51,224 nucleotides of DNA from Pseudoflavonifractor phocaeensis (GCF_021531815.1 NZ_JADYUM010000018.1:1-51224), one strand, 5' to 3'. Counted from the stretch's first letter, positions 42,587 through 51,224 are shown. Numbers and translations: made by a program. Notes: generated by a model not told the origin, from the sequence alone.

Positions 42587-43363
42587 ATGAAAGTAGAACG
42601 CAAGTGTAAGATCGTCTCCAAGCAGCAGATGGGAGACGCCGTCTATATGGTCCTGGAGGTAGGCGACATGGTGCGCACCTCCTGCAAGGGACCCGGCCAG
42701 TTTGTCCACATCAAGTGCGGCGACGGCCTGCTGCTGCGCCGCCCCATCTCTGTGTGCTCCTGCCAGGAGGATGACCCCAGCGACCTGCTGGCCATCGTCT
42801 TTGAGGTCCGGGGCGAGGGCACCGCGTGGCTGGCCAACCGCCCGGTGGGCCACAGCGTGGACGTGATGGGCCTGCTGGGCAACGGCTTCCAGATCAAGCC
42901 CGAGGGCCGCTACCTGCTGGTGGGCGGCGGCATCGGCATCCCTCCCATGCGGGGCTGCGCCCAGTACACCCAGGGCCGGTCCACCGCCATTCTGGGGGGA
43001 CGGTCCGCCGACAAGATCATCCTTCTGGACCAGCTCACCCAGGAGTGCGCCAAGGTGCTCATCGCCACCGATGACGGCTCCGTGGGCTACCACGGCTTTG
43101 TGGACGCTCTGGTGCGCCAGGAGCTGGAGCAGGACAAGAACTATGACGCCGTGCTGGCCTGCGGCCCCAAGCCCATGCTCCGGAACGTGGCCAAGGTGGC
43201 CGAGGAGCTGGGCGTACCCTGTCAGGTGTCCATGGAGGAACGGATGGGCTGCGGCATCGGCGCCTGCCTGGTGTGCGCCTGCGACATGAAGGACGGCAGC
43301 CGGAAGCACGTGTGCAAGGACGGCCCTGTCTTTGATTCCAAGGAGGTGGACTGGAATGTCTAA
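42587..43363 (+). CDS. pyrK: Dihydroorotate dehydrogenase B electron transfer subunit
   Basis: A 258-residue FAD and 2Fe-2S protein that passes electrons from PyrD to NAD+. FAD binding is shown by GDGLLLRRPISVCS; the NAD part by YLLVGGGIGIPPM. The iron-sulfur cysteines are in MGCGIGACLVCAC and HVCKDGPVF. It overlaps pyrD by 8 bases. Confidence 0.95.
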   Translation: MKVERKCKIVSKQQMGDAVYMVLEVGDMVRTSCKGPGQFVHIKCGDGLLLRRPISVCSCQEDDPSDLLAIVFEVRGEGTAWLANRPVGHSVDVMGLLGNGFQIKPEGRYLLVGGGIGIPPMRGCAQYTQGRSTAILGGRSADKIILLDQLTQECAKVLIATDDGSVGYHGFVDALVRQELEQDKNYDAVLACGPKPMLRNVAKVAEELGVPCQVSMEERMGCGIGACLVCACDMKDGSRKHVCKDGPVFDSKEVDWNV

Positions 43364-44276
43364 CATCGACCTGTCCGTCACTCTGGCGGGGATGACCATG
43401 AAGAACCCCGTGGTGGTGGCCTCCGGCACCTTCGGCTTCGGCCGGGAGTATAACCAATTCTTCGACCTGTCCGAGCTGGGGGGCATCTGCGCCAAGGGCC
43501 TGACCCTCCACCGCCGGGAAGGCAATCCCGCCCCACGTATTGCTGAGACTCCCATGGGCATCCTAAACTCCGTGGGCCTGCAAAACCCCGGTGTGGACGC
43601 CTTCATTGCGGAGGAGCTGCCCTTCCTGCGGCAGTTTGACACCCGGGTCATCGCCAACATCTCGGGCAACACCCCCGAGGAGTACGGCATCATGTGCGAA
43701 AAGCTGGCCGGGGCCGGGGTTGACATGATCGAGGTCAACATCTCCTGCCCCAACGTGAAGGCGGGGGGCCTGGCCTACGGCACCCGGCCTGAGCTGGCCG
43801 CCGAGGTGACGGAGGTGGCCAAGGCCCATGCGGGCAGCGTGCCCGTGATGGTGAAGCTGTCCCCCAACGTCACCGACATCACCCAGATCGCCAAGGCAGT
43901 GGAGGGCGCCGGGGCCGACGCGGTGTCCCTGATCAACACCATCCGGGGCATGCGCATCGACGTGAACACCCGCCGGCCTGTGCTGAAAATGAACACCGGC
44001 GGCCTGTCCGGTCCCGCCGTCCTGCCCGTGGCGGTACGGATGGTGTGGGAGGTGGCCCAGGCCGTGAACATCCCCATTCTGGGCATGGGCGGCGTGGCCA
44101 AGGGGGAGGACGCGGCCCAGCTGATGCTGGCGGGCGCCTCCGCCGTGGCGGTGGGCACCGCCCTGTTCGCCGACCCCTTCACCCCCATCAAGGTCCGGGA
44201 GGGTCTGGCCGCCATCGCGGAAAAGCAGGGCCTGTCCAACCTCCGGGAACTGACCGGCGGAGTGAAGCCCTGGTAA
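43356..44276 (+). CDS. pyrD: Dihydroorotate dehydrogenase B, catalytic subunit
   Basis: A 306-residue FMN enzyme of class 1B that oxidises dihydroorotate to orotate together with PyrK. Motifs: NPVVVASGTFGFG, GLQNPGVDAF, VNISCPNVKAGG with the catalytic Cys, VKLSPNVTDI, LINTIRGM and GMGGVAKGEDAAQLMLAGA. ATG 43356 is preceded by AAGGAGGT and lies within the end of pyrK. No pyrE or pyrB is in the window. Confidence 0.96.
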   Translation: MSNIDLSVTLAGMTMKNPVVVASGTFGFGREYNQFFDLSELGGICAKGLTLHRREGNPAPRIAETPMGILNSVGLQNPGVDAFIAEELPFLRQFDTRVIANISGNTPEEYGIMCEKLAGAGVDMIEVNISCPNVKAGGLAYGTRPELAAEVTEVAKAHAGSVPVMVKLSPNVTDITQIAKAVEGAGADAVSLINTIRGMRIDVNTRRPVLKMNTGGLSGPAVLPVAVRMVWEVAQAVNIPILGMGGVAKGEDAAQLMLAGASAVAVGTALFADPFTPIKVREGLAAIAEKQGLSNLRELTGGVKPW

Positions 44277-44336
44277 AGCAGGAGCAGGGACACAGCCCGC
44301 TGTATCCCTGCTCTGCAGCGCTTATAAGGAGGCATC

Positions 44337-44654
44337 ATGCTGGAACGTCTCATTGAGCTGATCCTGCCCACCATCATCTCGGCCTGCGAGCTGATGGGCA
44401 TTTTCGTGGTGACGGTATCCGCCCTGATCGCCTTCTGGCGCTACTGCAGGGGGCTGGTCACCCACCACCCCTGCAACATCAAATTTGATCTGGCCAACGG
44501 CCTTGCCACCAGCCTGGAGTTCAAAATGGCCGCCGAGATCTTGAAGACCGTCATGGTCCGGGACCTGAACGAGCTGCTGGTCCTGGGGGCCGTGATCCTT
44601 TTGCGCGCCCTGCTCTCCCTCCTGATCCACTTTGAGATGAAGGGGCAGGAATGA
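44337..44654 (+). CDS. DUF1622 family membrane protein
   Basis: A 105-residue protein with two membrane helices (about 9-32 and 77-97) around a cytoplasmic loop. The loop carries the family pattern LANGLATSLEFKMAAEILKT and VRDLNELLVLGAVILLR. Function is unknown. AAGGAGG precedes the ATG. Confidence 0.85.
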   Translation: MLERLIELILPTIISACELMGIFVVTVSALIAFWRYCRGLVTHHPCNIKFDLANGLATSLEFKMAAEILKTVMVRDLNELLVLGAVILLRALLSLLIHFEMKGQE

Positions 44655-44687
44655 CCGCGCGTTACTCCACAGCAAAGGACTGAAGCT

Positions 44688-45839
44688 ATGACTACCATTT
44701 ACCTCATCCGCCACGCCGAGGCCGAGGGCAACCTGTACCGCCGCATCCACGGCTGGTACGACGCCCTGATCACCGACAACGGCTTCCGGCAGATCGCCGC
44801 CCTGGAGGAGCGCTTCCGGGATATTCCCGTGGACGCGGTATACTCCAGCGACCTGTACCGCACCAAGACCACCGCACGGGCGGTCTATCTCCCCAAAAAA
44901 CTGGAGCTGCGCACCGACCCTCAGCTCCGGGAGATCCACATGGGGGACTGGGAGGACAGGACCTGGGGGGAGATCCGCCACTTCGACCTGGAGGGCATCA
45001 CCCGGTTCAACCGGAGCGACCCCACCTGGCGCGCTCCCAACGGAGAGGACCTGGCCGACGTGGGCAGCCGGGTCGCCCAGGTCATCCGCCGCATCGCCCA
45101 GGCCCATCCGGACCAGACTGTGGCCATCTTCTGCCACGGCACCGCCATCCGTCAGGCACTGGCCCAGCTCAGGGGCGTGGCTCCCCAGGACTGGTGCACC
45201 CTGGGCCACAGCGACAACACCGCCGTCTCCAAGCTGACCTGGGACGGCGCAGACTTTCAAATCGACTATGAGGCGGACGCCTCCCACCTGGATCCCTCCA
45301 TCTCCACCCTGAGTCGGCAGTCCTGGTGGCGGAAGGACCGGAAGGCGGAAGACGTCAACCTCTGGTACCGCCCCATCCGCTGGGAGGAGGAGAAAGCCCT
45401 CTACCTGGAGGCCCGCCGGGAGGCCTGGGTGTCCACCCACGGCCCTGACATCTCCTTTGACGGCGGCGGCTTCCTGGCGGCCGCGGAACAGGACCTGTCC
45501 CGCTCCCCCTGGGGCGTCACGGTGGCCATGGCCGGAGACGCGGCGGCAGGCGTCCTCCAGGTGAACACGGAGCGCTACCGGGAGGAGGGCGCCGGGTACA
45601 TCGCCTTCTGCTACATCATGCCGGAGCGCCGGGACCAGGAGCTGGGCGTCCAGCTCATCGGCCAGGCGGTATCCTTTTTCCGGCCTCTGGGCCGGGACAA
45701 GCTGCGGCTGCGGTGCGCTCCCTACAACGACCGGGCCCAGCACTTCTACAAAAAGTACGGCTTCGTCAAGGTGGGCGAGGAGCAGGGCAGCCGGGTCCCC
45801 CTGGACATCATGGAAAAGTACATCGGGTACGAGCGCTGA
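44688..45839 (+). CDS. Histidine phosphatase fused to a GNAT acetyltransferase
   Basis: A 383-residue fusion. Residues 1-200 are a phosphoglycerate mutase-like histidine phosphatase: the phospho-acceptor in LIRHAEAEGN, the acid in LREIHMGDWE and the second His in FCHGTAIRQ. Residues about 225-383 are a GNAT domain: GYIAFCYIMPERRDQELGVQ (acetyl-CoA loop region) and YNDRAQHFYKKYGFVKVGEE. AAAGGA precedes the ATG. Substrates of both halves are unknown. A single continuous frame links them, so it is a genuine fusion. Confidence 0.85.
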   Translation: MTTIYLIRHAEAEGNLYRRIHGWYDALITDNGFRQIAALEERFRDIPVDAVYSSDLYRTKTTARAVYLPKKLELRTDPQLREIHMGDWEDRTWGEIRHFDLEGITRFNRSDPTWRAPNGEDLADVGSRVAQVIRRIAQAHPDQTVAIFCHGTAIRQALAQLRGVAPQDWCTLGHSDNTAVSKLTWDGADFQIDYEADASHLDPSISTLSRQSWWRKDRKAEDVNLWYRPIRWEEEKALYLEARREAWVSTHGPDISFDGGGFLAAAEQDLSRSPWGVTVAMAGDAAAGVLQVNTERYREEGAGYIAFCYIMPERRDQELGVQLIGQAVSFFRPLGRDKLRLRCAPYNDRAQHFYKKYGFVKVGEEQGSRVPLDIMEKYIGYER

Positions 45840-45884
45840 GCGCCGTACCCTTTTTCCTGACACTACTATGAAACGAGGCACATC

Positions 45885-47900
45885 ATGAGCTTTGACCGCG
45901 ATTTGTTCCTCCCGGTGTCCCGGGAGGACATGGCCCGCCGGGGCTGGGACTTTTATGATTTTCTTCTCATCACCGGCGACGCCTATGTGGACCATCCCTC
46001 CTTCGGTCCCACCATCATCGGCCGGGTCCTGGAGGCCAAGGGCTACCGGGTGGCCATCCTGTCCCAGCCCGACTGGAAGGACCCGGCGGCTTTCACCGTC
46101 CTGGGCCGGCCCCGTCTGGGGGTCCTGATCTCGGCGGGCAACATCGACTCCATGGTGGCCCACTACACGGCGGCCAAGAAGCGACGCCACGACGACGCCT
46201 ACTCCCCCGGACGGCGGGCGGGTCTGCGGCCCGACCACGCCACCGTGGTCTACTCCAACCGGGTGCGGGAGGTCTTTGGGGACATCCCCATCATCATCGG
46301 CGGACTGGAGGCCAGCCTGCGCCGCTTCGCCCACTATGACTACTGGGAGGACAAGGTGCGCCGCTCCATCCTTTTTGACGCCCAGGCCGATATTCTGACC
46401 TACGGCATGGGGGAGAAAGCCTCCCTGGAGATCGCCGCCCGGCTGGCCTCCGGCACCCCGGTGGGCGAGATCACCGACGTACGGGGCACCTGTGTGGCGG
46501 CAAAATATCCCGGCCTGTGCGCCTATCCCAAGGTGGAGGTGCCCTCCTTCGAGGAGGTAGCCGCCTCCAAGGAGGCCTATGCCCGGGCCAACATGGTGGA
46601 GTACCAGGAGCACGACCCCGTGGTGGGCAAGGCCATCGTCCAGAAACACGGAAACCAGTTTTTGATCGTCAATCCCCCCGCCCCGCCTCTGACCACCGAG
46701 GAGATGGACTGGGTGGCCGAGCTGCCCTATGTCCGGGAGCCCCACCCCATGTACGACGAGATGGGGGGCGTCCCCGCCATTGAGGAGGTCCGCTTCTCCG
46801 TCACCCACAACCGGGGCTGCTTCGGCGCCTGCAACTTCTGCTCCCTGGCCTTCCACCAGGGCCGGGCCATCTCCTGCCGCAGCCATGAGAGCGTCATCCG
46901 GGAGGTCACCGCCCTCACCAAGCACCCCGGCTTCAAGGGCTATATCCACGACGTGGGCGGTCCCTCCGCCACCTTCCGCCGCCCCTCCTGCCAGAAGCAG
47001 CTGAAATACGGCATGTGCAAAAACCGTGCCTGTCTGGCCCCCGAGCCCTGCCCCAACCTGGACGCCGACCACACCGACTATATGATGCTGCTGCGCAAGC
47101 TCCGGGCTATCCCCGGGGTGAAAAAGGTGTTCATCCGGTCCGGCATCCGGTTTGACTACCTGATGAAGGACCCCAGCGGGGAGTTTTTCACCGACCTGGT
47201 CCAGCACCACATCTCCGGCCAGCTGAAGGTGGCTCCGGAGCACTGCGTCAACCACACCCTGGACTATATGGGCAAGCCCCACATCGAGGTCTATGAAAAG
47301 TTCCGGGAGAAGTATTTCAAGCTCAACCGCCGGTACGGCAAGGACCAGTATCTGGTGCCCTACCTCATCTCCTCCCACCCTGGCTGCACCCTGGAGGACG
47401 CGGTGCGCCTGGCCGAGTGGCTGAACAAGGAGGGCCACATGCCCGAGCAGGTCCAGGACTTCTACCCCACCCCCGGCACCCTGGCCACCTGCATGTGGTA
47501 CACCGGCATCGACCCCCGGACCATGAAGTCGGTCTTTGTCCCCAAGACGCCCCACGATAAGGCCCTCCAGCGGGCCCTGATGCAGTGGCGCAAACCCCAG
47601 AACCGGAAGCTGGTGCTGGAGGCCCTCCACAAGACGGGCCGTGAGGACCTGATCGGCTACGGCAAGCGGTGCCTGGTCCGCCCGGACAAGGGACAGGCTC
47701 TCGGAGAACAGGGCAGCCACACCCGTCCTCAGGAAAAGGGCAAAGTTCCCTCCCGCTCCAAGCAGGACAGCGGCCGCTTCGATGGCCGCCGCCGGGTGGA
47801 GAAGAAGGACTCTGCCGCCCAGGGCGGAAAGCCTGTCCGGAAGGCGGGTTGGGCCAAGGCCAAGGCTCCCGCCAAAAAGGGCGTCAAAAAACGAGGATAA
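45885..47900 (+). CDS. YgiQ family radical SAM protein
   Basis: A 671-residue protein. The N-terminal B12-binding-like region has LLITGDAYVDHPSFG. The radical SAM cluster motif is CFGACNFCSLAFHQGR (CX3CX2C, about 311-318). A second Cys-rich stretch, CKNRACLAPEPCPNL, and CTLEDAVRLAEWL are typical of the YgiQ group. The last 75 residues are Lys/Arg/Gln-rich and disordered. The reaction is unknown; the family is conserved but uncharacterised. It ends with a bidirectional hairpin. Confidence 0.92.
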   Translation: MSFDRDLFLPVSREDMARRGWDFYDFLLITGDAYVDHPSFGPTIIGRVLEAKGYRVAILSQPDWKDPAAFTVLGRPRLGVLISAGNIDSMVAHYTAAKKRRHDDAYSPGRRAGLRPDHATVVYSNRVREVFGDIPIIIGGLEASLRRFAHYDYWEDKVRRSILFDAQADILTYGMGEKASLEIAARLASGTPVGEITDVRGTCVAAKYPGLCAYPKVEVPSFEEVAASKEAYARANMVEYQEHDPVVGKAIVQKHGNQFLIVNPPAPPLTTEEMDWVAELPYVREPHPMYDEMGGVPAIEEVRFSVTHNRGCFGACNFCSLAFHQGRAISCRSHESVIREVTALTKHPGFKGYIHDVGGPSATFRRPSCQKQLKYGMCKNRACLAPEPCPNLDADHTDYMMLLRKLRAIPGVKKVFIRSGIRFDYLMKDPSGEFFTDLVQHHISGQLKVAPEHCVNHTLDYMGKPHIEVYEKFREKYFKLNRRYGKDQYLVPYLISSHPGCTLEDAVRLAEWLNKEGHMPEQVQDFYPTPGTLATCMWYTGIDPRTMKSVFVPKTPHDKALQRALMQWRKPQNRKLVLEALHKTGREDLIGYGKRCLVRPDKGQALGEQGSHTRPQEKGKVPSRSKQDSGRFDGRRRVEKKDSAAQGGKPVRKAGWAKAKAPAKKGVKKRG

Positions 47901-47901
47901 A

Positions 47902-47932
47902 AAGCGGGGGCAGGCGAAAGCCTGCCCCGCTT
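47902..47932. terminator. Bidirectional terminator between ygiQ-like gene and lipoprotein gene
   Basis: A stem of AAGCGGGG(G)CAGGC with GCCTGCCCCGCTT closes on a GAAA tetraloop. The flank is A-rich on the left, giving a T run on the minus strand. Confidence 0.85.
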
Positions 47933-47946
47933 CGTCACCGGGCGCT

Positions 47947-48474
47947 TTAATAGTTCGTGGCGCTCCGGGCCGCGTTCTGCACGCCGCGGCCAACATCACC
48001 CACGGCATTGCCCACGCCCCGGCCCACGTCGCCGATGGCGTTCCCGGCGCCCCGGACCAGGTCCCGGGCTCCCTGGGTCAGGTCCTGTCCGGCAGTATTC
48101 CACCGGCCGTTGACCTGGCCATTGCCGTCGGCGGCGTACCGGCCGTCGTTGAGATAGTCATAGGCGGTACGCCGGGTGGCGGTGTAGCCGTTATAGGAGG
48201 TCCGGCTGTTCCGGGTCTGGCTCCCGCTGGCCGCGCCGCTGCCCGCCGCCGAACCGCTCGGCGCGGTAGCGGGGTTGCCGCCGCCCATGCTGCCGTTTTC
48301 CAGACTGCCGCTGCCGGCATAGGGGTCGCTCAGGCTGCCGTTGCCCACGCTGCCGCTGCCTGTGGTACCGTTCCCATTGACGGTGCCGTTGTTTCCGTCC
48401 CTGTTGCCGCCGCAGGCCGTCAGCGACATGGTCAGCGCCACGGCCAGGGCAGGAACCATCCATTTTTTGTTCAT
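47947..48474 (-). CDS. Gly/Asn/Ser-rich lipoprotein of unknown function
   Basis: ATG 48474, 8 bases after GGGAGG, gives 175 residues; the ATG at 48483 overlaps that site. A lipoprotein signal ends in LTAC. The next 75 residues are low-complexity Gly/Asn/Ser. A Tyr/Arg segment (YNGYTATRRTAYDYL) follows, and the C-terminus has an internal repeat (GNAIGDVGRGVGNAVGDVGRG). It is a surface-exposed protein with no recognised family. Confidence 0.75.
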   Translation of the reverse strand: MNKKWMVPALAVALTMSLTACGGNRDGNNGTVNGNGTTGSGSVGNGSLSDPYAGSGSLENGSMGGGNPATAPSGSAAGSGAASGSQTRNSRTSYNGYTATRRTAYDYLNDGRYAADGNGQVNGRWNTAGQDLTQGARDLVRGAGNAIGDVGRGVGNAVGDVGRGVQNAARSATNY

Positions 48475-48637
48475 TCGCTGCATCCTCCCGCTCTTTTTTC
48501 CAACGGAAGTCCCATCCGCCGGCTAGTATGTGCCGTTTTTCCGCAGGAACACCCGGAAATCGCTGCCCGGTCTGGGACCTCCTTCCATTTTTACGATTTC
48601 TTTGCCTCCCTTTTTGGAAAAAACTTCTCCCCGCCCC

Positions 48638-48666
48638 TTGCAATCCGGGCGGCAATATGGTATAGT
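48638..48666 (+). promoter_or_regulatory. Promoter of the rimP-nusA operon
   Basis: TTGCAA (48638-48643), 17 bases, TATAGT (48661-48666). Confidence 0.8.
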
Positions 48667-48692
48667 TTCATTGTAATTAAGGTAGTATTGGT

Positions 48693-48721
48693 AAGAGTGG
48701 GGTCGAGGCTCCGCTCTTTTT
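48693..48721 (+). promoter_or_regulatory. Leader hairpin upstream of rimP
   Basis: AAGAGTGGGG pairs with CTCCGCTCTT (two G-U pairs), followed by a T run, about 25 bases after the promoter and 56 bases before rimP. Its form is that of an attenuator, comparable to the known rimP-leader hairpins. NusA acting on it would give feedback; that is inference. Confidence 0.6.
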
Positions 48722-48776
48722 GATTGACCAAATCCGGCTGACCCGGCCCTCCGGGCAGCTTTTCAGGAGGAATTCC

Positions 48777-49232
48777 ATGGCAAAAGTAACAGACACCGTG
48801 GCCGCTTTGGCCGCCCCCATCGTGGAGGGAGCAGGCTGCTCCCTGTGGGACGTGGAGTATGTGAAGGAGGCCGGGACGTGGTTCCTCCGGGTCTATATCG
48901 ACAAGGAGGGCGGCGTGTCCATTGACGACTGCGAGGCCGTCTCCCGTCCCCTGTCCGACAAGCTGGACGAGGCCGACCCCATTGAGGGCAGCTACACCTT
49001 TGAGGTGTCCTCCGCCGGGGCGGACCGGGTACTGAAAAAACCGGAACATTTCGCCCGGTTCCAGGGCCAGGAGGTGGAGGTCAAGCTCTACCGCCCCCGG
49101 GAGGGCCGAAAGGAATTTGTGGGCCTGCTCCAGTCCTGGGAGGATGGAGACGTGACCCTGGAGATCAACGAAACCCCCGTCCGTTTTGAAAAAAAAGAGA
49201 TCGCGCTGGTACGGCTGTACCCCCGCTTCTGA
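48777..49232 (+). CDS. rimP: Ribosome maturation factor RimP
   Basis: A 151-residue protein needed for 30S subunit maturation. The N-terminal alpha/beta domain shows GCSLWDVEYVKEAG, LRVYIDKEGGVSIDDCEAVS and YTFEVSSAGADRVL. The C-terminal SH3-like barrel follows (VEVKLYRPREGRKEFVG). ATG 48777 has AGGAGG upstream. Upstream of nusA is its standard place. Confidence 0.96.
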   Translation: MAKVTDTVAALAAPIVEGAGCSLWDVEYVKEAGTWFLRVYIDKEGGVSIDDCEAVSRPLSDKLDEADPIEGSYTFEVSSAGADRVLKKPEHFARFQGQEVEVKLYRPREGRKEFVGLLQSWEDGDVTLEINETPVRFEKKEIALVRLYPRF

Positions 49233-49249
49233 TTTAGGAGGAAAAGACC

Positions 49250-50410
49250 GTGGCTAAGAGAACGACAAAGAAAGTCAACAGTAACGAGCTGGACGGCGAG
49301 GAGTTTTTCGCCGCCATCGCCCAGATCGAGCAGGAAAAGGGCATCAAACCCGGCTACATGATGGAGAAGATCACCCAGGCCCTGCTGTCCGCCTACCGCC
49401 GGGACCACGAGGGCGTGGGCGACAACCTGGTCATCGAGGCCAACAAGGAGACCGCCACCGTCCGGATGTTCCTGAAGAAGGACATCGTGGAAGTGGTGGA
49501 TAATCCCGCCACCGAGATCAGTCTGGACGAGGCCCGCACCGTTCTGCCCCAGGCGCAGCTGGGCGACGTGGTCCGCATCGAGCTGAAGCCCCGCAACTTC
49601 GGCCGTATCGCCGCCCAGACCGCCCGTCAGGTCATTATCCAGGGCATCCGCGAGGCGGAGCAGGGTATGGTCTACGACGAGTTCTCCTCCAAGGAGCACG
49701 AGTTGCTCACCGGCGTGGTCACCCGTATCGACCCCCGGAACGGTTCCGTGGCCCTGCGCATCCACTCCGGCTCCGAGTTCACCGACGCCTATCTGGGCAC
49801 CAACGAGCAGGTGAAGGGCGAGAGCTATGTGGAGGGTCAGCGGCTGAAGGTCTATGTGGTGGAGGTCCGCCGGGCCACCAAGGGCCCCCAGGTCCTCATC
49901 TCCCGCACCCATCCCGGTCTGGTCAAGCGGCTGTTCGAGCTGGAAGTGCCCGAGATCTACGAAGGCACCGTGGAGATCAAGTCCGTGGCCCGGGAGGCCG
50001 GTTCCCGCACCAAGCTGGCCGTCTGGTCCGCCGACCCCAACGTGGACCCCATCGGCGCCTGCGTCGGCCCCCGGGGCCAGCGGGTCAACACCATCGTGGA
50101 AGAGCTGAAGGGCGAGAAGATGGACATCATCAAGTACTCCGAGGACCCCGCCGAGTACATCGCCGCCGCCCTGTCCCCCGCTGACGTCATCAGCGTGGAG
50201 GAGCTGCCCGACGGCAAGAGCTGCCGGGTGGTGGTCCCCGATGACCAGCTGTCCCTGGCCATCGGCAAGGAGGGCCAGAACGCCCGTCTGGCCGCCAAGC
50301 TCACCGGATACAAGATCGACATCAAGCCCGCCTCCGCCCCTCTGGAGCCCATTGAGGACGCTGGCGAGGACCTGTTCGTGGAGGACGAGGCCACTCCCGC
50401 GGAGGAGTAA
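49250..50410 (+). CDS. nusA: Transcription termination/antitermination factor NusA
   Basis: A 386-residue RNA polymerase-binding factor. Order: N-terminal polymerase-binding domain (1-125), S1 domain (about 135-200, [17 protein letters not shown]), KH1 (about 200-275, [20 protein letters not shown]) and KH2 (about 280-350, [38 protein letters not shown]). It lacks the acidic C-terminal repeats of E. coli NusA, as in other Firmicutes. It starts at GTG 49250 after AGGAGG. Confidence 0.97.
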   Translation: MAKRTTKKVNSNELDGEEFFAAIAQIEQEKGIKPGYMMEKITQALLSAYRRDHEGVGDNLVIEANKETATVRMFLKKDIVEVVDNPATEISLDEARTVLPQAQLGDVVRIELKPRNFGRIAAQTARQVIIQGIREAEQGMVYDEFSSKEHELLTGVVTRIDPRNGSVALRIHSGSEFTDAYLGTNEQVKGESYVEGQRLKVYVVEVRRATKGPQVLISRTHPGLVKRLFELEVPEIYEGTVEIKSVAREAGSRTKLAVWSADPNVDPIGACVGPRGQRVNTIVEELKGEKMDIIKYSEDPAEYIAAALSPADVISVEELPDGKSCRVVVPDDQLSLAIGKEGQNARLAAKLTGYKIDIKPASAPLEPIEDAGEDLFVEDEATPAEE

Positions 50411-50485
50411 TGCTCCACGGTCCGCCGTGTCCCTACGGCTCATTTCACACATTTTCTTTCTAATTTCAACTCGGGGGTGACCCAG

Positions 50486-50761
50486 GTGCCCAAAAAAATC
50501 CCTCTGCGCCAATGTGTTGGCTGCCGGGAAATGAAACCAAAAAAAGAGCTGATCCGGGTGGTACGCTCCCCCGAGGGGGCGGTGAGCCTGGATTTCAAGG
50601 GCAAACTGCCCGGCCGTGGAGCCTATGTGTGCCCCGACCCGGCCTGTCTGGCCAAGGCCCGGAAGTCCAAGGGGCTGGAGCGGGCCTTTGAGACCGCCCT
50701 CCCCCCCGAGGTCTGGGAGGCCCTGGAGAACCAGATGAAGGGAGGGGACCAGGATGGCTAA
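50486..50761 (+). CDS. rnpM: YlxR family RNA-binding protein (RnpM)
   Basis: A 91-residue protein. Signature: RQCVGCREMKPKKELIRVVR, then LPGRGAYVCPDPACLAKARK. The B. subtilis homologue modulates RNase P. GTG 50486, 6 bases after GGGGGTG, is the likelier start; GTG 50477 is inside that site. It overlaps the next gene by 8 bases. Confidence 0.9.
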   Translation: MPKKIPLRQCVGCREMKPKKELIRVVRSPEGAVSLDFKGKLPGRGAYVCPDPACLAKARKSKGLERAFETALPPEVWEALENQMKGGDQDG

Positions 50762-51224
50762 CGATCCCGTGCTCCATCTCCTGGGGCTGGCCAAAAAGGC
50801 CGGACGGCTGGAGATCGGCGAGGAGCCGGTGGGCGCCGTCTGCCGGGCCCACCATGCCCGGCTGGTCCTCCTGGCCTCCGACGCCGCCCCCAACACCCGG
50901 CGCCGGGCCGCCCACTTCGGAGAGGCCGGCAACGTGCTCTTTTTGGAGCTGCCTTTCACCAAAGCGGAGCTGGGGTTCCTCCTGGGCCGCAGTTCCTGCG
51001 CCATGCTGGCCCTGACCGACGCCGGCTTCGCCGCTTCCATTCTGGAAAAGCTGGCTGCCCGTGATCCGGACCGCTACGGTCCCGCCGCCCAGCAGCTGCG
51101 GGAAAAGGCCGACCGGATGCTCCAGCGCCAGCGGGAAAAACGCCAGCACGAAAAAAACCTGCGGGAGGGCAAGCGGAAGCCCTGGGCGCCTCCGCCCCCG
51201 CCGCCCAAGGCCCCCGAGGAGCGG
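50754..51224 (+). CDS. L7Ae-family ribosomal-like protein, C-terminus outside the window
   Basis: The frame is open from ATG 50754 to the right edge (157 codons). Residues 1-100 match the L7Ae/YlxQ fold (LLGLAKKAGRLEIGEEPV; LVLLASDAAPNTRRR). A basic helical tail rich in Arg/Gln/Lys and then a Pro run follow, longer than the 100-residue B. subtilis YlxQ. An infB gene is expected next. The long tail could be an extension or, less likely, a fusion toward IF-2. Confidence 0.85.
   Translation, partial: MANDPVLHLLGLAKKAGRLEIGEEPVGAVCRAHHARLVLLASDAAPNTRRRAAHFGEAGNVLFLELPFTKAELGFLLGRSSCAMLALTDAGFAASILEKLAARDPDRYGPAAQQLREKADRMLQRQREKRQHEKNLREGKRKPWAPPPPPPKAPEER

Noticed and set aside
44322-48008. Minus-strand open frame of 1228 codons
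   Set aside because: It is antisense to DUF1622, the phosphatase-GNAT fusion and the YgiQ-like gene, lacks a ribosome binding site and has a low-complexity Gly/Val/His composition typical of antisense frames in GC-rich DNA.

Overview
The window comes from the chromosome of a member of the Clostridia. The GC-rich core with short Shine-Dalgarno-led operons, a T-box in front of pheST, a TRAP transporter and the rimP-nusA-rnpM-L7Ae order all suggest the Oscillospiraceae (Flavonifractor, Lawsonibacter, Intestinimonas and relatives). Genus is inference; there is no rRNA gene to fix it.

Region 1 (1-18578) is AT-richer and accessory. From the left edge it holds, on the minus strand: a secreted repeat protein that runs off the window, a stand-alone atypical receiver protein, a LuxR-type response regulator, its histidine kinase, and a 7TM kinase-like protein without recognisable ATPase boxes. 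Next come remnants of an integrative element (3' end of a relaxase-like gene, an AP2-domain fragment) and a DUF6809-type protein. Then follows a defence cluster: a McrB-like AAA+ protein with a DUF2357/PD-(D/E)XK nuclease, a truncated HTH-family protein, a 51-residue membrane peptide, an XRE regulator, a zinc-ribbon/DUF5067 membrane protein, and an OLD-family ATPase/TOPRIM nuclease. The region ends at a copy of the 3' part of a tRNA-Ser(CGA) gene followed by a strong terminator, which is the expected scar of integration into a tRNA gene.

Region 2 (18600-26320) is a metabolic module: a LysR regulator divergent from an old-yellow-enzyme-type flavin/Fe-S oxidoreductase, a DctPQM TRAP transporter, and an M20 amidohydrolase.

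Region 3 (26400-31980) is a Phe T-box leader that reads into a lipoprotein polysaccharide deacetylase and then pheS and pheT. PheT is about 90 residues longer than usual because its N-terminal tRNA-binding region looks duplicated. The 3' end of pheT is copied again downstream, around a hairpin-rich spacer.

Region 4 (31980-39325) has cdd and a VanZ-like gene on the minus strand. Back to back with them is a TPP-riboswitch-controlled thiamine operon (thiM-thiE-HAD-thiD-thiT-tenA-thiC) for thiazole and pyrimidine salvage, pyrimidine synthesis and thiamine uptake. The two divergent promoters appear to share one self-complementary -35 hexamer.

Region 5 (39329-51224) is core: a pyrimidine operon (pyrC-pyrF-hypothetical-pyrK-pyrD), a DUF1622 protein, a histidine phosphatase-acetyltransferase fusion, a YgiQ-type radical SAM protein, a Gly/Asn-rich lipoprotein (minus strand), and the start of the rimP-nusA-rnpM-L7Ae operon, which runs off the right edge.
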